64,000 nucleotides of DNA. Origin: Zhengella sedimenti (lineage in GTDB: Bacteria > Pseudomonadota > Alphaproteobacteria > Rhizobiales > Rhizobiaceae). How positions within the stretch are numbered: position 1 is the stretch's first letter; each line of letters opens with the position of its first letter. Below, one piece after another: positions 25,063-33,836 of this stretch. The stretch is taken from assembly GCF_046506625.1 (NCBI RefSeq), contig NZ_JBKFFP010000001.1:620001-684000 (forward strand), in the 5' to 3' direction. Made by a program: the position numbers and the translations under genes. The notes beneath the pieces were generated by a model. The model ran no database searches and was not told the DNA's origin. It saw only the letters and a program-made list of their open reading frames with translations.

Positions 25063-25108
25063 GCGCCGCCCCCGTTCATCCGGTCCTCGTGACCGGCGGG
25101 GGCGGCGC
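25063..25108. terminator. Strong GC hairpin after the thermonuclease gene
   Basis: A perfect 12-bp stem (GCGCCGCCCCCG with CGGGGGCGGCGC) encloses an inner 5-bp hairpin (CGGTC/GACCG). It lies between the thermonuclease stop and the end of the minus-strand small ORF. There is no T-run on the plus strand and a short TTCGCATTT on the minus strand. It is probably a shared transcription stop. Confidence 0.5.
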
Positions 25109-25190
25109 CGCAATTCCGTGAACAGGCGCGAGGCATCCGGAAGCGGGCCGGTCAGGTCCGGCGCGGCCCCAGGGCGTCACGCAGGCTTCT

Positions 25191-25256
25191 TCAGAGGCTG
25201 CTCCGAAGGAGCTTCGATCCGCTTGCACTCACGACCTTCAGGAAATCACTCGACAT
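25191..25256 (-). CDS. Candidate 21-codon small ORF with full-length Shine-Dalgarno
   Basis: A very short ORF encoding MSSDFLKVVSASGSKLLRSS plus a final Leu, then TGA. The reason to believe it is the ribosome site: the 15 bases at 25258-25272 read, on this strand, GAAAGGAGGTGATCC, fully complementary to the usual 3' end of 16S rRNA, with 7 bases between GGAGG and ATG. A TTGACA lies about 60 bases upstream (25321-25316), with only a weak -10 at 17-bp spacing. The peptide could form a short amphipathic helix (FLKVV, KLLRSSL) with net positive charge. An in-frame start farther up (25286) would add MFNAMKGGDP. I do not recognise the family. It lies between ActP and the thermonuclease gene, convergent with the latter. 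Confidence 0.55.
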   Translation of the reverse strand: MSSDFLKVVSASGSKLLRSSL

Positions 25257-25257
25257 C

Positions 25258-25272
25258 GGATCACCTCCTTTC
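25258..25272 (-). promoter_or_regulatory. Perfect extended Shine-Dalgarno (15 nt)
   Basis: On the plus strand these bases read GGATCACCTCCTTTC, identical to the conserved 3' end of 16S rRNA. The minus strand is thus a full anti-SD complement placed at ideal distance from an ATG at 25256. The sequence further upstream on the plus strand does not continue as 16S rRNA, so it is not an rRNA fragment. Confidence 0.7.
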
Positions 25273-25350
25273 ATAGCGTTGAACATGACCGGAAGGTGTG
25301 GTCGGCGTGGCGGCATGTCAAGAGCACACCCGTCCGGCAGATCAAATGCA

Positions 25351-25380
25351 AACGCCCCGCGGGAGGGCCCGCGGGGCGTT
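25351..25380 (-). terminator. Hairpin terminator after actP
   Basis: A perfect 13-bp stem (AACGCCCCGCGGG with CCCGCGGGGCGTT) with a 4-base loop lies 48 bases after the actP stop. On the minus strand it is followed by interrupted T runs (TTTGCATTT). It also separates actP from the small ORF downstream. Confidence 0.75.
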
Positions 25381-25428
25381 CGCTTGTCATGATCTGGACG
25401 GGGCGGCCAGACCGCCCCGTCTGTCCGC

Positions 25429-27204
25429 TCAGTGATGAGCGATGTGGGGAGCAGCGCTCGCACCGCGCGGGGTGCGGATGCTCTCGATCAGTTCCTGGAT
25501 CTCCGCCGGGGGCTCCTCGGTGGCCGAGGCGACCGCGTAGGCGACCACGAAGTTGACCAGCGCGCCGACGGCGCCGATGGACAGCGGCGAGATGCCGAAG
25601 ACCCAGTTGGCGGCATTGTCCGGCAGCTGGTTGGTGCCCGGGATGAAGAACCAGCCCTTGTAGACGAAGATGTAGATGACGGTGAACAGGAGGCCCGCCA
25701 GCATGCCGGCAATGGCGCCCTTGTTGTTGATCCTCTTGGAGAAGATACCCATCATCAGGGCCGGGAAGATCGAGGCGGCGGCAAGGCCGAATGCCAGGGC
25801 CACCGTCTGTGCGGCGAACCCGGGCGGGTTCAGGCCGAGCCAGGTCGCCACGACGATCGCGACCGCCATCGAGATGCGGGCTGCAAGCAGTTCGCCCTTT
25901 TCCGAGATGTTCGGATTGATGGCGCCCTTGATCAGGTCGTGGCTGATGGCCGACGAGATGGCCAGCAGCAGGCCGGCCGCCGTCGACAGCGCGGCGGCGA
26001 GACCACCGGCGGCGACAAGCGCGATCACCCAGCCCGGAAGCTGTGCGATCTCCGGATTGGCCAGAACGAGGATGTCGTTGTTGACCGACAGTTCGTTGCC
26101 CTGCGGGTTGGACGCGACGAGGGCTTCCGGCGTGGCGGCGGCCTTGTCGTTGTAGAACTGGATGCGGCCGTCGTTGTTCTTGTCCTCGAACTTCAGCAGG
26201 CCGGTGATTTCCCAGTTCTTCATCCACTGCGGACGAGCCTCGTACTCGAGAGCCTGCTCGCTGACGCCGTTCGGATAGACCGTCTGAAGGATGTTCAGGC
26301 GGGCCATGGCGCCGACGGCCGGAGCCACCAGGTAGAGGAGGGCGATGAAGACCAGCGCCCAGCCGGCGGACCAGCGGGCATCCGACACCTTCGGCACCGT
26401 GAAGAAGCGGATGATGACGTGCGGAAGGCCCGCCGTGCCGATCATCAGCGACAGGGTGAAGAGGAACATGTTGAAGGTGTTGGTGTGGTGGCCGGTATAG
26501 CTGTTGAAGCCGAGATCGGTGACGATCTGGTCGAGCTTGACCAGCAGCGGCGTCCCGTCGGACACGTCGCCGAACAGGCCGAGCGGCGGCAGCGGATTAC
26601 CGGTCAGCTGCAACGAGATGAAGATCGCCGGAACCGTGTAGGCGAAGATCAGCACGACATACTGGGCGACCTGGGTGTAGGTGATGCCCTTCATGCCGCC
26701 GAACACCGCGTAGAAGAAGACGACCGCGGCGCCGATCAGCAGACCGGTGGTGTTGTCGACCTCCAGGAAGCGCGAGAAGGCAACGCCGACGCCGGTCATC
26801 TGGCCGATGACGTAGGTCACGGAGGCCACGATGAGCGCCAGCACCGCCACCATGCGCGCGGTGTTGGAGTAGAACCGGTCGCCGATGAACTCCGGCACCG
26901 TGAACTTGCCGAACTTGCGCAGGTAGGGTGCAAGCAGCATGGCGAGCAGCACGTAGCCGCCGGTCCAGCCCATCAGGAAGGTGGAGTTGTCATAGCCGAC
27001 GAAGGCGATCAGGCCGGCCATGGAGATGAAGGAGGCGGCCGACATCCAGTCGGCGCCCGTCGCCATGCCGTTGAGGACGGGATGGACGCCGCGGTTGGCG
27101 GCATAGAATTCGGAGGTCGATCCGGCACGCGCCCAGAAGGCGATGCCGATATAGACCAGGAACGATCCGCCGATGAAAACGAGGTTAAGTGCATACTGAC
27201 TCAT
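25429..27204 (-). CDS. actP: Sodium:solute symporter, acetate permease ActP type (VC_2705 subfamily)
   Basis: A 591-residue inner-membrane symporter of the SSS family with about 13 membrane segments, probably importing acetate or other short monocarboxylates with Na+ or H+. N-terminal signature: FYAANRGVHPVLNGMATGADWMS, and the SSS motif region GGMKGITYTQVAQY is present. A longer hydrophilic insert in the middle (about 325-385, with EYEARPQWMKNW and DKNNDGRIQFYNDK) marks the subfamily partnered by DUF4212 proteins. The gene starts 11 bases after the DUF4212 gene, so they form one operon, and acs lies just upstream on the same strand. Substrate acetate is inferred from family and neighbours. 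Confidence 0.92.
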   Translation of the reverse strand: MSQYALNLVFIGGSFLVYIGIAFWARAGSTSEFYAANRGVHPVLNGMATGADWMSAASFISMAGLIAFVGYDNSTFLMGWTGGYVLLAMLLAPYLRKFGKFTVPEFIGDRFYSNTARMVAVLALIVASVTYVIGQMTGVGVAFSRFLEVDNTTGLLIGAAVVFFYAVFGGMKGITYTQVAQYVVLIFAYTVPAIFISLQLTGNPLPPLGLFGDVSDGTPLLVKLDQIVTDLGFNSYTGHHTNTFNMFLFTLSLMIGTAGLPHVIIRFFTVPKVSDARWSAGWALVFIALLYLVAPAVGAMARLNILQTVYPNGVSEQALEYEARPQWMKNWEITGLLKFEDKNNDGRIQFYNDKAAATPEALVASNPQGNELSVNNDILVLANPEIAQLPGWVIALVAAGGLAAALSTAAGLLLAISSAISHDLIKGAINPNISEKGELLAARISMAVAIVVATWLGLNPPGFAAQTVALAFGLAAASIFPALMMGIFSKRINNKGAIAGMLAGLLFTVIYIFVYKGWFFIPGTNQLPDNAANWVFGISPLSIGAVGALVNFVVAYAVASATEEPPAEIQELIESIRTPRGASAAPHIAHH

Positions 27205-27215
27205 GATCGATTCCC

Positions 27216-27479
27216 TTATTCCTCGTCGAAGTCATACTGGCGATCGAGCGCGTTCATGCGGAACGCGTAGAAGAAGATCAGCACGATGAAGACGAGAATC
27301 GATCCCTGCTGGGCGAACCAGAAGCCGAGATCCGTTCCACCGACCGCAATGCCGGCGAGCATCGGGCGCAGCAGGATGCCGAACCCGAACGAGACGAGCG
27401 CCCAGATGATGAGTGAAATCACCATCAACCGGACGTTTGCGCGCCAGTAATCGGCTGCGCGCTGTTCCTTGTTGTCCAT
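27216..27479 (-). CDS. DUF4212 small membrane protein, symporter partner
   Basis: An 87-residue protein with two hydrophobic segments (about 17-37 and 50-72) and the family opening RAADYWRANVRLM, ending in FFYAFRMNALDRQYDFDEE, given here in part. DUF4212 proteins are nearly always encoded directly before VC_2705-type sodium:solute symporters and are regarded as small subunits. The ATG at 27479 has GGGAGGG about 5 bases upstream; the longer frame reaching 27575 has no ribosome site. It is translated just before actP (11-base gap). Its charged C-terminus probably faces the cytoplasm. The role is inferred from this constant gene pairing. Confidence 0.9.
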   Translation of the reverse strand: MDNKEQRAADYWRANVRLMVISLIIWALVSFGFGILLRPMLAGIAVGGTDLGFWFAQQGSILVFIVLIFFYAFRMNALDRQYDFDEE

Positions 27480-27660
27480 CAAACCCTCCCAGGTCCCTGG
27501 AACAGCCAGTCCCCCCATGAGACATGGCTCCGGCCATTTCATTAACCGCTTCCGTGCGCGGGAAAAGCCCGACATTGGGTTTATAGCCTAAGGACTCATG
27601 CCGATCCGGCTTCGGGAGGCATGGCCGGGCGCAATGAGCACGCTATTTCAAACAATTAAC

Positions 27661-27691
27661 AAAAAACGACCGGGATCGTGTCCCGGCCGTT
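27661..27691 (-). terminator. Rho-independent terminator after acs
   Basis: An 11-bp stem with one G-T pair (AACGGCCGGGA with TCCCGGTCGTT) and a 5-base loop is followed on the minus strand by TTTTTTG. It stands 30 bases after the acs stop and separates acs from the DUF4212-actP unit. Confidence 0.88.
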
Positions 27692-27721
27692 GATAATGCG
27701 TATCCGTGACGCGAAGGAGCG

Positions 27722-29677
<1,956 letters not shown>

Positions 29678-29855
29678 GAGGTTTCCTCCATGTTCTGAGC
29701 CCGGACACCGCTGCCGGTTCCCCCGGAAGACAGGGCCAGCGGTGAAGTCGGGCCTCTCTTAGCACCAGCCTTGTTCGCCTGAAATTAGACGTTCGATCCG
29801 CCCTTGCCACCTGTGGCATACGTCTTTCGCATGAAAAGGCGGACCTCGGGGCGGT

Positions 29856-30530
29856 TCAGGCGGCGTGATCCCGGGCGCCGAAAATGGCCGAACCGACACG
29901 CACATGGGTGGCGCCGAAGGCAATGGCGGTTTGATAGTCGCCGGACATGCCCATGGAGAGTTTGCCGACGCCGGCCTCGCGGGCGAGCTTTTCCAGAAGG
30001 GCGAAATGCGGACCGGGGTTCTCGTCCACAGGCGGGATGCACATCAGCCCCTCGATTTCAAGGCCGTGGACGTCGCGGCAACGGGCGACGAAGGCGGCCG
30101 TCCCGCGCGGGTCGATGCCGGCCTTCTGCGGCTCCAGCCCCGTATTGACCTGGACGAAGAGCGCCGGATGACGGTCCTGGCGGCGCATTTCCTTAGCCAG
30201 TTCGGCGGCGATCTTCTCGCGGTCGACGGACTCGATGACATCGAAGAGGGCGACGGCTTCCTTCGCCTTGTTGGATTGCAGCGGTCCGATCAGGTGGAGT
30301 TCGACATCCGGAAAACCGGCACGCAGATCCGGCCATTTGGTTTGCGCCTCCTGCACGCGGTTCTCGCCGAAGATGCGCTGGCCTGCTTCCAGTACCGGGC
30401 GGATGTCGTCCGCGCCGAAGGTCTTGGAGACGGCGACGAGGGCGACGCCGGACGGGTCCCGACCGGCTTGCCGGGCTGCCTTCGCGATGTTGCCGCGCAC
30501 GGTCTGCAACTGTGCCGCACTTGTGTTCAT
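29856..30530 (-). CDS. YggS/PLPBP-family pyridoxal phosphate protein
   Basis: A 224-residue single-domain PLP-binding protein (alanine-racemase-like barrel) that keeps vitamin B6 and amino-acid pools in balance; it is not known to be a true racemase. The PLP lysine lies in LVAVSKTFGADDIRPV, followed by FGENRVQEAQTKWPDL and HLIGPLQSNK. The phosphate-binding end is LSMGMSGDYQTAIAFGATHVRVGSAIFG, given here in part. The ATG at 30530 has GGAGAGG about 6 bases upstream; starting at 30551 would add seven residues without support. It is divergent from leuS with a 134-bp shared upstream region. Confidence 0.94.
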   Translation of the reverse strand: MNTSAAQLQTVRGNIAKAARQAGRDPSGVALVAVSKTFGADDIRPVLEAGQRIFGENRVQEAQTKWPDLRAGFPDVELHLIGPLQSNKAKEAVALFDVIESVDREKIAAELAKEMRRQDRHPALFVQVNTGLEPQKAGIDPRGTAAFVARCRDVHGLEIEGLMCIPPVDENPGPHFALLEKLAREAGVGKLSMGMSGDYQTAIAFGATHVRVGSAIFGARDHAA

Positions 30531-30664
30531 TGCGCCTCTCCTGCCCTCCATTCATCCGCCGCGGCGCGGCGTTGCGGGCCATCACAGGTTGACGGTTGCG
30601 CCAAAGCATGGTGAAGGTCCGCCCGCAATCCCTTCGAGCCACGTTATCAAGCGAAAACCCGGAC

Positions 30665-33271
30665 ATGGCAACCGAACGCTACAACCCGCGCGTCGCAGAA
30701 CCCAAATGGCAGCAGGCCTGGGCGGAGAAGAAGCTCTTCGAGACGAAGAACGACGATCCCCGGCCGAAATATTACGTGCTGGAGATGTTCCCCTATCCCT
30801 CGGGGCGCATCCACATGGGCCATGTGCGCAACTACACGATGGGCGACGTGGTGGCCCGCTACAAGCGGGCCAGGGGCTTCAACGTGCTGCATCCGATGGG
30901 ATGGGACGCTTTCGGCATGCCGGCGGAAAACGCGGCCATGGCCAACAAGACGCATCCGGCCAAGTGGACCTACGCCAACATCGACACGATGCGCGGGCAG
31001 CTCAAATCCATGGGCCTTTCGCTGGACTGGGCGCGCGAGTTCGCCACCTGCGACGTGGACTACTACCATCGCCAGCAGATGCTGTTCCTCGACTTCCTGG
31101 AAAAGGGGCTGGTCGGGCGGCGCGTCTCCAAGGTCAACTGGGACCCGGTCGACATGACGGTGCTGGCCAACGAACAGGTGATCGACGGGCGTGGCTGGCG
31201 CTCCGGCGCGCCCGTGGAACAGCGCGAACTGGCGCAATGGGTGTTCAGGATCACCGACTATTCGCAGGACCTTCTCGACGCGCTGGACGACCTGGACCAG
31301 TGGCCGGAAAAGGTCCGGGTGATGCAGAAGAACTGGATCGGCCGGTCGGAAGGCCTGCAATTGCGCTGGGCCTTCGTGCCCGAGACCGCGCCGGACGGTT
31401 TCGACGACCTGGAGGTTTACACGACACGGCCGGACACGCTGTTCGGCGCGTCCTTCATGGCGATTTCCGCGGACCATCCGCTGGCCCGCAAGGCAGCCGA
31501 GGGCAATCCGGCACTGGCTGCCTTCTGTGAGGAATGCCGGCGCATGGGCACGTCTCTGGCGGCGCTCGAAACGGCAGAAAAGAAGGGCTTCGACACGGGC
31601 ATCCGCGTGGTGCATCCCTTTGACGGGACATGGACGCTGCCGGTCTATGTCGCCAATTTCGTGCTCATGGACTATGGCACCGGCGCCATCTTCGGCTGTC
31701 CGTCCGGCGACCAGCGCGACCTGGATTTCGCCAACAAGTACGGCCTGCCGGTCATTCCCGTGGTGATGCCCCGGGACGCTGACGCCGGCTCGTTCCAGAT
31801 CACCGAGGAAGCCTATGTGGGCGACGGCGTGATGATCAACTCGCAGTTCCTCGACGGCATGACGCCGGAGGCGGCCTTCGAGGCGGTGGCGTCGCGGCTG
31901 GAGAAGACGATGCTCGGCGGGCGGCCGCAAGCAACGCGCAAGGTGCAGTTCCGGCTGCGCGACTGGGGCATTTCGCGGCAGCGCTACTGGGGCTGCCCCA
32001 TTCCGGTGATCCATTGCGAGACCTGCGGCATCGTGCCGGTGCCGAAGAAGGACCTGCCGGTCAGGCTGCCCGACGACGTGGAATTCGACCGGCCGGGCAA
32101 TCCGCTGGACCGCCACGCGACCTGGCGGCACGTGGACTGCCCGAAATGCGGCGCGGACGCGCGGCGCGAAACCGACACGATGGACACCTTCGTCGATTCC
32201 TCCTGGTATTTCGCCCGCTTCACCGCCCCGTGGGAAGACGCGCCGACGGATCCCGCGGCCGCGAACGGCTGGCTGCCGGTGGACCAGTATATCGGCGGCA
32301 TCGAACACGCCATCCTGCACCTGCTCTATTCGCGGTTCTTCACCCGCGCCATGCGCGCCACCGGCCACCTGGACATCGACGAGCCGTTCAAGGGCCTGTT
32401 CACCCAGGGCATGGTGGTGCACGAGACCTACAAGGGACCGGAAGGCTGGGTGGAACCGGCGCGCGTGCGCATCGAGGAGAATGACGGCCAGCGCAAGGCC
32501 TATCTGGCGGAGAGCGGCGCTGAGATCGCCATCGGTCCCATCGAGAAGATGTCGAAGTCGAAGAAGAACGTGGTCGATCCCGATGACATCATCGCTTCCT
32601 ACGGCGCGGACACGGCACGCTTCTTCATGCTGTCGGATTCGCCGCCGGATCGCGACGTGATCTGGACGGAAGCCGGCGTGGAAGGCGCGCACCGCTTCGT
32701 GCAACGCGTCTGGCGGCTGGTCTGCGAAGCCGCCCCGGCGCTTGACGGGGTGGCGGCCGCTTCCGGGGACGGCGCGGTGTCGAAGGCGGCGCACAAGACC
32801 GTCAAGGCCGTCAGCGAGGACATCGAGAAGCTCAATTTCAACAAGGCCGTGGCGCGGCTCTACGAGATGGTCAACGCCATTTCGCAGCCCCTGTCGGACA
32901 TCGCCGCCGGCAAGGGCGACCCGTCCGCGAAGGCGGCCGCGCGCGATGCGGTGGAAAAGCTGATCGTGATGCTGGCGCCGATGATGCCGCACCTGGCGGA
33001 GGAATGCTGGGCGGTCATCGGCGGGCAAGGCCTGGTGGCCGAGCAGGCATGGCCGGATCACGATCCGGCGCTCGTGATCGAGAACGAGATCGCCTATCCG
33101 GTCCAGATCAACGGCAAGAAGCGCGGCGATTTGACAATCGCCCGCGACGCGGACAAAGCTGCCGTCGAGGCGGCGGCGCTGGCGCTGGACTTCGTCCGGA
33201 AGGCGCTGGACGGCAATCCGCCGCGCAAGGTGATCGTGGTGCCGCAAAGGATCGTCAATGTCGTCGTCTGA
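30665..33271 (+). CDS. leuS: Leucyl-tRNA synthetase
   Basis: An 868-residue class I synthetase charging tRNA-Leu. The HIGH-type motif is in SGRIHMGHVRNY (about residues 47-58) and the KMSKS motif in EKMSKSKKN (about 628). Between them are the CP1 editing domain with TTRPDTLFGASFM and VANFVLMDYGTGAIFGCP, and a zinc-like Cys cluster (CETCGIVP, then CPKCGAD). The ATG at 30665 gives the family N-terminus ATERYNPRVAEPKWQ; only a weak purine stretch precedes it. A TTGACG at 30589 could be a -35 box with a poor -10. The 3' end overlaps lptE by 14 bases. Confidence 0.97.
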   Translation: MATERYNPRVAEPKWQQAWAEKKLFETKNDDPRPKYYVLEMFPYPSGRIHMGHVRNYTMGDVVARYKRARGFNVLHPMGWDAFGMPAENAAMANKTHPAKWTYANIDTMRGQLKSMGLSLDWAREFATCDVDYYHRQQMLFLDFLEKGLVGRRVSKVNWDPVDMTVLANEQVIDGRGWRSGAPVEQRELAQWVFRITDYSQDLLDALDDLDQWPEKVRVMQKNWIGRSEGLQLRWAFVPETAPDGFDDLEVYTTRPDTLFGASFMAISADHPLARKAAEGNPALAAFCEECRRMGTSLAALETAEKKGFDTGIRVVHPFDGTWTLPVYVANFVLMDYGTGAIFGCPSGDQRDLDFANKYGLPVIPVVMPRDADAGSFQITEEAYVGDGVMINSQFLDGMTPEAAFEAVASRLEKTMLGGRPQATRKVQFRLRDWGISRQRYWGCPIPVIHCETCGIVPVPKKDLPVRLPDDVEFDRPGNPLDRHATWRHVDCPKCGADARRETDTMDTFVDSSWYFARFTAPWEDAPTDPAAANGWLPVDQYIGGIEHAILHLLYSRFFTRAMRATGHLDIDEPFKGLFTQGMVVHETYKGPEGWVEPARVRIEENDGQRKAYLAESGAEIAIGPIEKMSKSKKNVVDPDDIIASYGADTARFFMLSDSPPDRDVIWTEAGVEGAHRFVQRVWRLVCEAAPALDGVAAASGDGAVSKAAHKTVKAVSEDIEKLNFNKAVARLYEMVNAISQPLSDIAAGKGDPSAKAAARDAVEKLIVMLAPMMPHLAEECWAVIGGQGLVAEQAWPDHDPALVIENEIAYPVQINGKKRGDLTIARDADKAAVEAAALALDFVRKALDGNPPRKVIVVPQRIVNVVV

Positions 33272-33824
33272 TCGCAAGGGCCCGAAGGCCGCTATCCTTC
33301 TTCTTGCCGTCACCGCGCTTGCCGGACTTGCCGGCTGCACGGTGGAGCCGCTCTACGGATCCGGCAACCGGCTTGAGACAGGCTCGGTGCAACCGGGCGC
33401 GGCGCGGCTGGCATCGATCGCGGTCGCTCCCGTTGACACGCGGGAAGCCCAGCAGGTGCGCAATCACCTGATCTTCATGTTCAATGGTGGCGCCGGCGAA
33501 CCCGCTGAACCGCGTTACCGGCTTGGACTCGACCTCAGGAAGCGTGACCTCAAGGTGCTCGACTACCAGATCTCGGCGACGAGCAACGATCTGGACCCGA
33601 CGGCAGGCACCGTGGAACTCCGGGCCACCTACATCCTGGCCGATTCCGAAACCGGCGAGACGGTGGCGACGGGCACGCGCGTGGCGACAGCTTCCTACGA
33701 CCGCTCGCGCCAGTATTTCAGCGCCTGGCGGGCGGAACGCGACGCCGAGGACCGGGCGGCGCGCGAACTCGCGGAGTTCCTGCGCGTGGCCATCGCCCAG
33801 GATCTGCGCAGCGCTGGCCAATAG
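33258..33824 (+). CDS. lptE: LPS assembly lipoprotein LptE
   Basis: A 188-residue outer-membrane lipoprotein, partner of LptD in placing lipopolysaccharide on the cell surface. A type II signal peptide ends in the lipobox LAGLAGC with the lipidated Cys27, followed by TVEPLYGSG, the usual LptE start (x-P-L-Y). The rest is the short alpha/beta domain with LASIAVAPVDTREAQQVRNHLIF and TYILADSETGETVATGTR. It overlaps leuS by 14 bases, as in the leuS-lptE-holA order of many Gram-negatives. holA (DNA polymerase III delta) does not follow here; a histidine kinase gene on the other strand ends 12 bases after. Confidence 0.9.
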   Translation: MSSSDRKGPKAAILLLAVTALAGLAGCTVEPLYGSGNRLETGSVQPGAARLASIAVAPVDTREAQQVRNHLIFMFNGGAGEPAEPRYRLGLDLRKRDLKVLDYQISATSNDLDPTAGTVELRATYILADSETGETVATGTRVATASYDRSRQYFSAWRAERDAEDRAARELAEFLRVAIAQDLRSAGQ

Positions 33825-33836
33825 CGCGCGATCCGT

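Noticed and set aside
25258..25272. A 16S rRNA 3'-end fragment on the plus strand
   Set aside because: Only these 15 bases match; the sequence before and after does not continue as rRNA, and the position 1 base before an ATG on the other strand explains it better as a Shine-Dalgarno.
30647..33340. 897-codon minus-strand frame opposite leuS
   Set aside because: Antisense shadow, His/Arg-rich translation typical of reversed coding sequence.
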